The notes beneath the pieces are model-generated. The model saw only the letters and a list, made by a program, of their open reading frames with translations, was not told the origin of the DNA and did no database searches. From positions 164,586,615 to 164,650,614 of the forward strand of contig OX352772.1 of the NCBI GenBank assembly GCA_947095535.1: 64,000 nt of DNA, written 5' to 3'. Shown here piece after piece: positions 1 to 10,936 of this stretch. Source of the stretch: Poecilobothrus nobilitatus (taxonomy: Eukaryota; Arthropoda; Insecta; Diptera; Dolichopodidae). The translations under genes were made by a program, and so were the position numbers. Each line of letters begins with the position of its first letter. The first letter of the stretch is position 1.

Positions 1-1
1 A

Positions 2-244
2 ACTGTTTTTCCAAATATAAATACAATCTTAAGAATATTTTTGTGCACGCATGTAAGTAACTGTTCTGCGGAACGCAGTTTTTCGTTATTGAAAAGATTG
101 AAAACCTATTTAAGATCTACTATAAAGGAACAACGCTTAAACGCATTAGCTATATTATCAATAGAAACAGATTTTACATCAAATATAGATTATTCTGATA
201 TAATTCATGATTTTGCTGACAAAAAATCAAGGCGAAAACTTTAA
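2..244 (+). pseudogene. hAT transposase, C-terminal dimerisation region
   Basis: An open frame runs in from the window edge and stops at 244. It carries the hallmark of the hAT dimerisation domain: a Cys-Ser-Ala-Glu-Arg-Ser-Phe-Ser core (ScERsFS in the family), then LKTYLRSTIKEQRLNALA and a closing LSIE motif. This arrangement is typical of ZMYM1-like hAT transposases. The domain mediates dimer formation of the transposase in the nucleus. The catalytic part would lie upstream, outside the window. The first ATG in this stretch (41) is internal to the domain and is not a real start. The 81 visible codons have no stop, but the gene cannot be judged intact from here. G+C-rich GGGCGC and GGGCGCC motifs at about 403-435 resemble the subterminal region of the hAT that ends at 33673. 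Confidence 0.8.
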
Positions 245-858
245 TGCGTTAAAAGGAAGTAAGAAAGGCAAAATTTTACTTAATTAGTGCGTACTCCACT
301 GACTTTTTTAGTTCTTATTAAATCAATAAATTAACAAACAAAAACAACAGATAATTAGTTTTAATTGTATATTTGTACTTTTTAATTTTTAATACGAATA
401 ATGGGGCGCGTTAATATATATTACCTAAGGGCGCCAAAGATACAAATGCGGCAATGATTATATCTAATTAATAATTACGAAAAATAATGCATTATGAAAA
501 TAATGCATTAGTTCCCATCACTATAAATGAATTATGTATTTTATTTTGTTTTTATTTAATTTCGTTGTTTAAATATGCATTATACTATATTGTTTCGTAT
601 TTTTTTTTTTTTTGTTAAAAAATTATTTATTTATTTTATTACTATATTGAAATGAAATATTTTTTGTATATATTAATATATTTTTTTTATTATTTTAGTT
701 TAAGGCCTAGTCTTAAGGCGATACCACTTTAAAAAAAATTCGGCATATTCCTTACCTCAAAGGTGGTGTGAAAAGGGGAATAACTTATAATATTGATGTA
801 TTTCATTATATTAACAAAAATTATACATAAATTGACATAAATTATAAAAAAAAAGTAA
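245..858. other. Non-coding tail of the hAT element and AT-rich spacer
   Basis: No coding sequence is recognised. The GGGCGC-rich piece near 403-435 is probably hAT 3' subterminal sequence. The rest is homopolymeric T/A and AT-rich DNA with a short less AT-biased stretch at about 700-780 that I cannot assign. Confidence 0.5.
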
Positions 859-1969
859 ATGTAACAGTAAGTCGATGCAACCGACTTATTAGTACCCTAC
901 ACCTGAATAATTCGAATTAAATTAAAAATCCATAAGTTTTTTTGGCAGCTGCTTGAACTTCTTCCCTTTTCTGTCTTATTCAACTCGAATTTCAGGAACG
1001 TAAAAGAGGCATCCTCTTGGGATATGCTTGACACCATTGTAAAAAATTTTAAGTTTCTATCTTTATTAATTTCGAAGATTGTTAGTCCTTGAGAGGTGTG
1101 TGTCAGGTACCCGAATTGCCACTCCAATTCATCGAATCCATCTCAGGAACATAAATAAAACATGCCAACACAAATTTAAAGGTTCTAATTTTGTTGGTTT
1201 TGGAGATATGCTCGTTGCTCTTGTGCTCGTGCGGAAGTTTCCAAAATACGAACCCATGGTTCAAATTCTTATGTCAGTTTCCAATTTTACAGAAAAGAAA
1301 ACATAACAGAACACCTTTGTACTAAAAATAAAAGTTCTATCTTTGTTGGTTGTGGAGATATACTCGTTTGCTCTGGGGCTCGTCCGGAAGCTTCCAAGAT
1401 TTAAACCCATGGACCAAATCCTCACAAATTTCAGAAACACAAATCAATTATGAAGGAACACCATTCTGCCTAAGTTAAAGGTTATATCTTTGTTGCTTTT
1501 GGAGATAATATAATTTGCTCTGAAACTCTTTCGGAAGCTTCCAAAATCCAAAACCATAGACCAAATCCTTCTAAATTTCAGAGACATAAATCGAACGGGA
1601 AGGAACAACATTGCACAAAATTTAAAGGTTCCATCTTTGTTGGTTTTGGAGATAATCTCGTTTGCTCCGGAATCATTCGGAAGCTTCCAGAATCCGAACC
1701 CATGGACCGATTTTGTCCAGATTCGAACTTAGCCTTCCTTTCGCAACCTACTATATAAATTTCATTAAGATAGCTTTATTAGTTTTTGAGTTATAGCTTT
1801 ATTAGTTTTTGAGTTATTATCGAACGGACGGACGGACATCGTTAAATCGACTCAGGAGGTGATCCTGATTCAGAATATATATAAATGTCCATATCTAACT
1901 CGCTTCCTTTTGGTGGTTACAAACACCATACCAAAGTTAATATACCCTATACTTTAGGTGTAGGGTATA
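859..1969 (-). mobile_element. HINE family C (Helentron-like), copy C1
   Basis: On the minus strand the element opens at 1969 with TATACCCTACACC. Near its other end it carries the complementary GTGTAGGGTA, which is followed by a hairpin (TAAGTCG / CGACTTA with a 7-nt loop) and a short T-rich tail ending near 859. A short GACG/GTCC-type run lies about 140 bp from the 5' end (near 1825). Internally it has diverged tandem units of about 140 bp built around 'tcggaagcttccaaaatc'-like text. The ATIR, hairpin and tail layout is that of non-autonomous Helentrons such as Drosophila DINE-1. No protein is encoded. The exact 3' boundary is uncertain by a few bases. Confidence 0.65.
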
Positions 1970-2797
1970 ATAAATTATTTAATTGTAAAAACAAATAAAT
2001 AATTTATTTTTTTTCACTTAATTTTATATGCATTCTAAAAAAATTTATTAATAAATTTCTGCATTCTAAAAAATTACTAAACCAAATCGATATTGTCATG
2101 AAAATAATTTTTTTTGCTGAGTAATGCTTGGTTGAAAAGTAGTTGGAAAACATTTTTAAAATGTGAAGAGGTAAAAAGGATGGAACTCAAATGCTCCCTT
2201 AGGACGAAATTGAAAAAAATCTGCAGGTCTACTAAATTTTTCCATAAGACCACGTATAATTTTTTTGAAAAAAAGGACTACTATTTAGCTTTCCTCTCTC
2301 AATCTCCAGGCCTTATAAAAATTAACAGAGGTTATATATGAATACATATGTATTGGGTACCTATATTAAGTCAAAAAAGCTCGCCAAACTAATCGTTTAT
2401 TTTCGTTTTGTTAAAATATTTCGAAGTAAAAAAGAAAACATAAAATAAGCAGACCTGAATTGGGATCTTTTTTTAAAAAAATGTTTATACAAAAAATTGT
2501 ATGCGAGTGGACATATCTTCTTAATATATATTTATCCTTCTCGAAACATAGGTACTAAAATTCAAGTAAATTGAATATTCATTTCTGTTTCTGTGTACAC
2601 ACATAATTTCAATTTCCTCTGTATACCTAATCTAATACATTGTACTCGCACACAAACGCATTAATTTTAGTACCCAAACCCAATGAGAAAAAAAAGAAGC
2701 GCTTCCTCTGGAAGGTATGCAGAAGCACTCATTTAAAATAAAAAAAAATTGTGTTGGTGAATGAGAAGCAATAAATCATTAGTTCGTGTTTTGTTTT
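1970..2797. other. Unassigned AT-rich region
   Basis: Nothing I can name. A 75-codon open frame on the plus strand (2114-2341) is Lys/Phe-rich, has no motif I recognise, and is probably chance or a fragment of an unknown element. Confidence 0.4.
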
Positions 2798-3022
2798 TAT
2801 ACCCGTTCGATAGGATCGGGTATAATAAAATTACTCCTCCTTTTGTAACACCTCGAAATATACCTTCAAAGGTATTGATCGAATCAGAAAAAAATTGTAA
2901 GACTTTTGAGCCATGTCCGTCCGTCCGTCCGTCCGTCAGCACGCTAAGCCAAAAACTAAGAAAGCTAGAATCTTCAAATTTACACAAAATATTCTGGGAG
3001 TAATTTGTAGGTTCCCTATTTT
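2798..3022 (+). mobile_element. HINE family A 5' fragment (A1)
   Basis: Starts with TATACCCGTTCGATAGG, the family A 5' terminus, preceded by a T run. It includes the GTCC microsatellite (2913-2938) and follows the full copies closely up to GTAGGTTCCCTATTTTT. There it is cut by the start of a family C copy at 3023, and the rest of the A element is absent. Confidence 0.85.
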
Positions 3023-3581
3023 TATACCCTACACATTAAGTATAGGGTATATTAACTTTGGTATGGTGTTTGTAACCACCAAAAGGAAGCGAGTTAGGTA
3101 TAGACATGTATATATATTCTGAATCAGGATCACCGCCTGAGTCGATTTAGCGATGTCCGTCCGTCCGTACGCACGATAACTCAAAAAATAATGATGCTAT
3201 CTTGATGAAATTTATACTGTAGGTTAAGAATGACTAAGGTAAGGCGGGGATTGTAAATGGACGAAATCGGACCATGCGTTCGAGTACCTCCCATACAACT
3301 CACAAAACCTAATACGCATATCTTTGAAATTAATAAAGATAGAAGCTGTTCGGGTACCTCCCATACAACTCCCAAAATCGAACAAGCATATCTTCGAAAT
3401 TAATAAAGATAGGAACTTCAAATTTGATACGATAGTGCTGTTTCCTAAATCCCTGATTTGCCTAAAATTTGAGATGAATTGGAATGGTCGTTCGGGTACC
3501 TTCCATACAACTCCCAAAACCGAACAAGCATATCTTCGAAGTTAATAAAGATAGAAACTTCAAGTTTGGTACTAGAGTTTT
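3023..3581 (+). mobile_element. HINE family C, truncated copy C2
   Basis: Begins TATACCCTACACATTAAG at a T run inside A1 and shares with C1 the palindromic start, the 'ggtatggtgtttgtaacc' segment, the GTCC run (3155-3170) and the internal units. It has no 3' ATIR or hairpin and ends abruptly where BEL-1 gag sequence begins, so the junction at about 3581 is a deletion breakpoint rather than a natural end. Confidence 0.75.
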
Positions 3582-3837
3582 GATTTCTGAAGTCAAATAC
3601 AAAATCTCCAACTTCATCAAAGACTTGTTTATTAAAATATTCTGCACAGGCTTCATCTGCATCAAGAATTATTGTCTCGTGATTTGATTTGAACTTCTCC
3701 CAGTTGACCTCTAAGTGGCCTAATTTGTTTTTAACATAAATTTTTGTTTTACGCGTTTTCGAATCTTTTTTGAAATTAGTCTCGAACCTAATTAAAGAAT
3801 TACGAATTTCTCCTTGCTGCCTAACCAAACCTTCCAT
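3582..3837 (-). pseudogene. BEL-1 second gag N-terminus (truncated)
   Basis: Reads from an ATG at 3837 downwards and is nearly identical to the gag start at 9833, with a few substitutions such as KLGH for KLDH and DADE for EVDE. About 84 gag residues remain before the frame runs into HINE C2. It lies directly downstream of a complete LTR and primer site, so it is the start of a second internal region in a tandem LTR-internal-LTR-internal arrangement. In BEL/Pao elements this N-terminal part of gag belongs to the structural polyprotein. Confidence 0.85.
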
Positions 3838-4107
3838 TCTTTTTTTTTTTTTTTATAAATTTTATTTTAATTAATTAAAAAGATAATAAATGCTTTATTT
3901 ATTATAGTTAGCGGGCAATTTTTTTATTATTTTAAAATTTATTTTATTTTTCAACTAACGTTATATAAATGAAAAAACTATAGTATTATAAATTTTAATA
4001 AGTTTAAAAATTATGTTCTAGTATATATATTTAAATTTTCTCCTTTTTTATTTTTTTCTATTTTAATAAAAAAAATTACACACTATTTTTTTGTTTAACT
4101 TACAATT

Positions 4108-4188
4108 CAACCAACAATCTGCATTGATTCAACCAACAATCTGCATTATTTCAACCAACAATCTCTATTCATCCGGCTCGAAGGACCA
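4108..4188 (-). promoter_or_regulatory. BEL-1 internal primer-binding site and leader repeats
   Basis: TCCGGCTCGAAGGACCA on the plus strand (4172-4188) is the complement of a primer-binding site TGGTCCTTCGAGCCGGA abutting the LTR end. It matches the CCA-ended 3' terminus of tRNA-Tyr as I remember it. Next to it (about 4108-4171) lie three copies of a 20-22-bp leader repeat containing CAACCAACAATCT. Confidence 0.8.
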
Positions 4189-4943
4189 TGTTTAATAGTA
4201 CGCCTAATTATGAAGGTACGCCAAAGTTGTTCTTCCACAAAAAATACTTAATAGTTAATAAGTACGCCAAAAATATGTTGTTCCAAAAAGTTTTTTTTAT
4301 TTTTAATTTAATTTAATTTATAATCAAATTTTGCTCCTCTTTTTTCTACTGCTTAAATGCGAATGATCCTTAAAACTACTATATTAACTTAAACTAAAAT
4401 TATATTACTGTATACTATTATGCTAACTTAAATTAAAATTACATTACGGTTTGAGTTCATTAACCTTTCTTATGTACAAAGAAAAAGTACCTATCATCAT
4501 ATGTTTTACTATTCTTGTATATAATGATAGTATATAACAAAAAAAATTAGTAAGTTTAATTCGATTCTCGTTTTTAATTTCTTATTACATAATAATATAA
4601 TTCAATTTCTTTCTTAGAAAGCTTTTTAACAATAATTTATTATAATTCAATTATTTATTTTTTTTTTATCCAAAAGCTTTATATTATTTTTACATTTACA
4701 GAGATTTCTAAAATAAGCACAAGTAAGTTCATATTTAATTGTTATAAATTTTAAAATTAATTTTTAATATATTCAATTTCTAATACATTTCTATTATAGG
4801 TTTTAAATGAAATTCCAGATGATGTTGCTGTGATGCTCCAGTTCATTTAGATAAGTATAACTTTATAAAATGCTTAAAAGAATAAAGTTCTTTGTGTTTT
4901 TTTTATTTCATTTTAGGTTGATGTTGCTTGTGATTCTGGAACA
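4189..4943 (-). repeat. BEL-1 LTR (3' LTR of the full copy; shared)
   Basis: On the minus strand it runs from TGTTCCAGAATC at 4943 to TTAAACA at 4189, about 755 bp. It is nearly identical to 10187-10936, with a handful of substitutions and short indels. It is preceded by a purine tract and followed by a primer site and gag, so it functions as 3' LTR for one internal region and 5' LTR for the next. Confidence 0.88.
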
Positions 4944-5427
4944 TACTCCCGGCCTTGACATATATGATAACATAGATGCCAAAATAAAGTTGATATCTCG
5001 CATTTAGTTTGATATTTCATATTAAATAATATATTATAATTTAATATTTATACATGTATATTATTATATTATTACTGTGTACTAAATGTTATTTGAAATT
5101 TTTAGGTTATAACATTTGAACTGTAAGTGAATTAATTTATGCTGAATTGTGTTGCTTAGAGATTATTTACAATATTTGGATTGATTATTGGATTTACCAT
5201 TGTTAATTGAGCTGTAAGTTTTACATATATATATAACTATTTTATATTAAGTTAATTAATTTATTTTCAAATTTGTATTAGGTTATCGAATTTATTATTA
5301 TTTTATATTAAGTTAGTTAATTTATTTTCCAATTTATATTAGGTTCATTTATATTATATGTTAAGTTGTTTATTATTAATTTTTGTATTAGGTTGCCTTA
5401 TATTTTATGGTAGGTTTGAATGGTTAT
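4944..5427 (-). repeat. BEL-1 3' UTR with purine tract and about 60-bp tandem repeats
   Basis: The minus strand reads AAGGCCGGGAGTA just before the LTR, a polypurine tract of the BEL type. Between 5237 and 5400 there are three diverged units of about 60 bp built on 'attaggtt...ttatattaagtt'. No coding sequence. Confidence 0.65.
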
Positions 5428-8400
5428 CTATAATTGGTAGAAACAAATTTTAGAAACAGCTCTTTTATATATGGAATCTTTAATTTTAAGTGTTACAACT
5501 CGTATTAATTCATCTGTTCCAGAATGTGTGTCCAGTATTCTTGCCAGTAACCATTTACACGGTGGTAGATTTTCATCTTTTATCAATACTAAGTTTCCTA
5601 TTTCCAAATTTTTTGAAGGATATTGCCATTTTGGTCTATGTTGTAATGTGTGTAAATATTCCGAGTGCCATCCTTTTCAAAATGATTGAACAAGTTATTG
5701 CATAAATTACCATCTTTTCAAACAATGTTCGTGATTGTCTAATATTATCGGTTGTGATACCAATAATAAAGGGCCTCCGATTAAGAAATGACCTGGAGTT
5801 GAAGCTGTAAAATCTTCCGGGTCATCTGTTAACTGACATAGTGGACGCGAATTGAGGCATGCTTCTATTTGAACTGTTGTTGTTACAAGTTCTTCAAAAG
5901 TTAATTTATTTTTATGTAATATCTTTTTTAAATGGTATTTGGACGATTTTACACCTGCCTTCCATAATCCACCGAAATTGGGAGACATTGGTGGTATAAA
6001 ATGCCGCTTTATGTTTTCGTTTGCCGCTAACTCTGGGGTTTCTTTCATTATTTGTTTTAAGTATTTTACATAATCATCTTCTAAAATATTTCTAGATCCA
6101 ACAAAGTTTGTACCATTGTCAGAGAATAAGTCAGTACACAGCCCACGTCTTCCTACAAAGCGTTTTAGAGCTGCTAAAAAGGCATGCGATGTTAATTCTG
6201 ACACTACCTCTATGTGTATCGTTTTAGTGACCAGACAGATGAAAATTGATAAAAATGCTTTCATGCTTTTGGCATTTCAAATTTTTGATGTTTTTATTTC
6301 AATAGGGCCGCAATAATCTACCTCAGTATGTTGGAAAGGTCTTGCCATATTTAACCGTGGTGATGGTAGAGTGCCCATTAATTGTTGAGATTGTTGAGCC
6401 TTTTACCTAAAACATATGACACATTTATATATGTGACGTTTGACTTCATTTCTCGCATTTAGCAACCAATATTTTCTTCTAATCATACCGATCATTAATT
6501 GAGTACTTCCATGTAATGTTATTTTGTGCATGTTATTTATTATTAATGAAGTTAAAGGATGTTTATCGGTTATGATAATCGGATGTTTTTCTTCCCATGG
6601 AATGCTTGCGTGATGCAACCGTCCGCCAACTCTGAGAATGTTATCTGCATCTATGAATGGATGAAGATTATTTAGACTTTCACCAGCTGGTATTCCAGCC
6701 CTTAAATTTTTTATTTCATGTGTGAAGTTATTTTGTTGCATGTGACTAATTAGAAGTTTTTCAGCTTCCTCTAATTCCGGTATAGTCAAATGATTTGAAT
6801 GCAATTTGATCTTTTTTATAATATTTCTTACACGCATAATGTATGCTGTGACCATTACCAATTTTTGTAATGTTGAATACTTATTGAATAATTGGTCAAT
6901 TATGCTTGGTTGTGAGTTGGCACTTAAGTGTACCTTGAACTTTTTTGTTTTAATGATGTATCATTTAACTGTGGTAATTTTGGCTAATCTTGTTCTTCAT
7001 GTAAAAGCCAATCAGGTCCATTCCACCATAAATCTGCTTTGAGTAGTTCATTTGGATAAAGTCCTCTAGATGCTAGATCGGCTGGATTACTGTTTGTTGG
7101 AACATGGTTCCACATTTCAATTTAACTCATATCTTGTATTTGTGAAATGCGATTTGCTACAAAAGTTTTATGATTACCGGGATGACTTCGTAACCATGCC
7201 AATACAATTGTTGAATCCGTCCATGCATAAAATTTAATTTTTTCGAATTTCATGGCGTTTTTTATGGTTTGGTATAACTTACATAATAATACAGCTCCAC
7301 ATAATTCAATGCGTGGTATTGATATCTGTTTCACAGGAGTGACTTTCGCTTTTGAGGTTAATAATTTAATTTTTGTATCTCCCTTTTGATTTCGCGTTTT
7401 AACGTATAATACTGCAGCATAAGTGTGTTGTGAGTCCACTCCACTCTTTTTAGCCATAGTGATTGCATTATGATTTTCAATTTTATGGTGAATGGTGCCA
7501 AAAATCCTAACGAGTCAAATATTTGCGAAATTGTGCTTAAAAATTTGCGTTTTGATAGTGGTGTTTCGCAAAGTTTTATTGTTAATTTGTATTTGAAATT
7601 ATCTGGTTTTAGAAACCAATTTATACTCCTACTTAGTTCTCTATATTCGATATGAATACCTGCCAATAGTTCTTCAATGTTTGATGTCCACTTACGAAGA
7701 TTACATCCACCTGATTTCAAAAGATCATTTATTTGATCTCTTATTTGCACTGCTTCTTCTACGTTTTTATTATATTTGTTGCAAGATTATAATTATCCTT
7801 CTCATCATTTGCTATTTGATGTAATGTGCGAACTGTTTTGTCATTTTTTTTGCGAATTTTTGTTTTGTCACATATTTTCGATTTCGGCTGATTTAGCTAA
7901 AACCATGTGATCCAAGTCTAAATATTCTTGTATGCATTTCTCATATTCTGCGTGCATTTGAGGAAGCTTTGTAAATTGGGTCTCTAAACTTGTAAACCTG
8001 GAAAATGCTGATGACCAAGATTTTCCAAACTGTGTTTTAACATTTATGTCTTTGAACGGTAATCGAACCACGTATCGTCCTGTGGGCATTTGCTTGCTCG
8101 TAGCTTCCCCAGATACAATCCATCCAAGTACGGTATTTGGAGTATAGGGCTGCCAGGCTCGCCAAATTTGACACCGTTTAAAATAATTTTCCAATATGTA
8201 TCCGCTCCCAACATCATATCAATCTTATCCGGTTCGTACTTGGGATCAGCCAACTCCAAACCCTCTAAATGTTTCAGGACTGATTTGGATATATTTGATT
8301 TGACGGTAGGATTCCAGTTAATTTTTTCAGTACCAGGGCATCTACACTCAAATTGGACTCATTGTGAATTGAGGAAAGTTGAACTGAAATATTTTGTCCT

Positions 8401-9833
8401 GCTTCATTGTTGCCTAAACCAATTATCTTTGTATAGCTGGGATAACCTTTCAAATTCAATTTCTTGATGAGCGCTTCTGTAATGAATGTTGATTGTGATC
8501 CTTGATCAATTAAGGCTTGAATTAAATGTTCTTGTCCATCTGCGGATTTTATGGTTACTAAAGCTGTAGCTAACAAAATCTCTTTGTTTACACATTTAGT
8601 TCCGACGTGGTGTATTTTTGTAACATTATTTAGATCCTGTGAGCTACCAGGCTCTGATCTTCCTTCATTTTGCTTTGTTGCAATTATTGTGTCATTATGT
8701 AGCAATGTATGATGCCGATGCTTACATTTGAAACACGACGAACGGCTTGGACATCTTGTAGCTATATGCCCTTTTGACAAACAATTTGAACACAGCCTTT
8801 TATCTATTACAGCTTTTCTTCTCTGCTCGTGGCTCAAACTAATAAATTGTAAATACTACCTGATGGAAAGTGCTCCTGCACGCATTTGGCAACCATAGCT
8901 TGTGCTTACCTGGAAAGCTCCCTTAGATGTTGACGGTTTGAACTGTTCTTTTATGTTTAACCCCTCTAACGCTCTGAATTGTCCTTCTAAAAATATTGTT
9001 AATTTTTCGTAAGTGGGAAAATCTTTCGTACCACCTATTTCTTTTTCCCAAAGTTTTTTGGTTTCTAAAGGTAATCGTTCGCTTATCACATAAGTGAAGA
9101 TTATGTCCCAATTCTTTGTGTTTACTGTTAAATTGTTCAAAGCTTGTCTACTCTCATTTGTAGTGTCGATTAATTTTCTAATATTAAAGGCTGTATCAGT
9201 AGAATTATATGCTTGTTAAAATAAAATCTTCAGTTGTGTTTTGATAAGGACTCTTTTATTATCATACCTTTTTTTAATGCATCCCAAGTTATTATTGTAA
9301 TTATCGTAATTATTTTCTGTTATGTTGAAATGTCTTATTACTTGGGCAGCTTCACCTATAACACTAGTTTTAAGATAATGAAATTTTTGGACTTTCGAAA
9401 TTGATTAGTTGTTGTGAATTAGCGTTGTATATAGGTCATGAAATGAGGTCCAAAGATTATACTCTCCAGCAAATGTTGGTACATTTACTTCTTCCTTTCC
9501 AGTAGCTTTCTCTTCTTCTTGTTCACTAAGATCACTCGGTTTTTTTGAATGGATGCTGAAACAGTTTTCTTCTAAAGTATTTCTGAAGTCAAATACAAAA
9601 TCTCCAACTTCATCAAAGACTTGTTTATTAAAATATTCTGCACAGGCTTCATCTACTTCAAGAATTATTGTCTCGTGATTTGATTTGAACTTCTTCCAGT
9701 TGACCTCTAAGTGGTCTAATTTGTTTTTAACATAAATTTTTGTTTTACGCGTTTTCGAATCTTTTTTGAAATTAGTCTCGAACCTAATTAAAGAATTACG
9801 AATTTCTCCTTGCTGCCTAACCAAACCTTCCAT
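5428..9833 (-). pseudogene. BEL-1 gag-pol (BEL/Pao), RT core deleted
   Basis: The degraded polyprotein reads from ATG 9833 to a stop at about 5428. In order: gag with a DUF1759-like region (9833-8856, broken near 9405), two zinc knuckles (CSNCLSKGHIATRC and CFKCKHRHH, 8837-8690), and an A17-type retropepsin with LIDQGSQSTF (about 8520). Next comes the linker before RT (7868-8259), then a jump straight to TLHQIANDEK near 7800, so the RT fingers, palm and YVDD loop are missing. The RT connection and thumb (7358-7750), RNase H (7122-7457, FYAWTDSTIVL), H2C2 integrase finger (ending CVIC near 6410) and integrase core (5707-6264) follow. FSDNGTNF is kept, but the expected catalytic Glu in FGGLW[E] is Lys. 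The C-terminal integrase tail continues to 5428. With near-identical LTRs the copy is young yet defective, so mobilisation in trans is likely. Confidence 0.9.
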
Positions 9834-10105
9834 TCTTTTTTTTTTTTTTTTATAAATTTTATTTTAATTAATTAAAAAGATAATAAATGCTTTATTTATT
9901 ATAGTTAGCGGGCAATTTTTTTATTATTTTAAAATTTATTTTATTTTTCAACTAACGTTATATAAATGAAAAAACTATAGTATTATAAATTTTAATAAGT
10001 TTAAAAATTATGTTCTAGTATATATATTTAAATTTTCTCCTTTTTTATTTTTTTCTATTTTAATAAAAAAAAATTACACACTATTTTTTTGTTTAACTTA
10101 CAATT

Positions 10106-10186
10106 CAACCAACAATCTGCATTGATTCAACCAACAATCTGCATTATTTCAACCAACAATCTCTATTCATCCGGCTCGAAGGACCA
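10106..10186 (-). promoter_or_regulatory. BEL-1 primer-binding site and leader repeats
   Basis: The complement of TCCGGCTCGAAGGACCA (10170-10186) directly follows the LTR end on the minus strand and fits a tRNA-Tyr primer. Three CAACCAACAATCT-containing units fill 10106-10169. Confidence 0.82.
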
Positions 10187-10936
10187 TGTTTAATAGTACG
10201 CCTAATTATGAAGGTACGCCAAAGTTGTTCTTCTACAAAAAATACTTAATAGTTAATAAGTACGCCAAAAATATGTTGTTCCAAAAAGTTTTTTTTATTT
10301 TTAATTTAATTTATAATCAAATTTTGCTCCTCTTTTTTCTACTGCTTAAATGCGAATGATCCTTAAAACTACTATATTAACTTAAACTAAAATTATATTA
10401 CTGTATACTATTATGCTAACTTAAATTAAAATTACATTACGGTTTGAGTTCATTAACCTTTCTTATGTACAAAGAAAAAGTACCTATCATCATATGTTTT
10501 ACTATTCTTGTATATAATGATAGTATATAACAAAAAAAATTAGTAAGTTTAATTCGATTCTCGTTTTTAATTTCTTATTACATAATAATATAATTCAATT
10601 TCTTTCTTAGAAAGCTTTTTAACAATAATTTATTATAATTCAATTATTTATTAATTTTTTATCCAAAAGCTTTATATTATTTTGACATTTACAGAGATTT
10701 CTAAAATAAGCACAAGTAAGTTCATATTTAATTGTTATAAATTTTAAAATTAATTTTTAATATATTCAATTTCTAATACATTTCTATTATAGGTTTTAGA
10801 TGAAATTCCAGATGATGTTGCTGTGATGCTCCAGTTCATTTAGATAAGTATAACTTTATAAAATGCTTAAAAGAATAAAGTTCTTTGTGTTTTTTTTATT
10901 TCATTTTAGGTTGATGTTGCTTGTGATTCTGGAACA
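10187..10936 (-). repeat. BEL-1 5' LTR
   Basis: About 750 bp, TGTTCC...AAACA on the minus strand. It differs from the 4189-4943 LTR at only a few positions (for example a 5-bp TTAAT-type indel near 10300 and single substitutions). At 10937 the sequence switches directly to LINE endonuclease coding text. Confidence 0.88.

Noticed and set aside
2733..3375. Overlapping short frames on both strands
   Set aside because: All fall inside HINE A1/C2, which recur without conserved frames.
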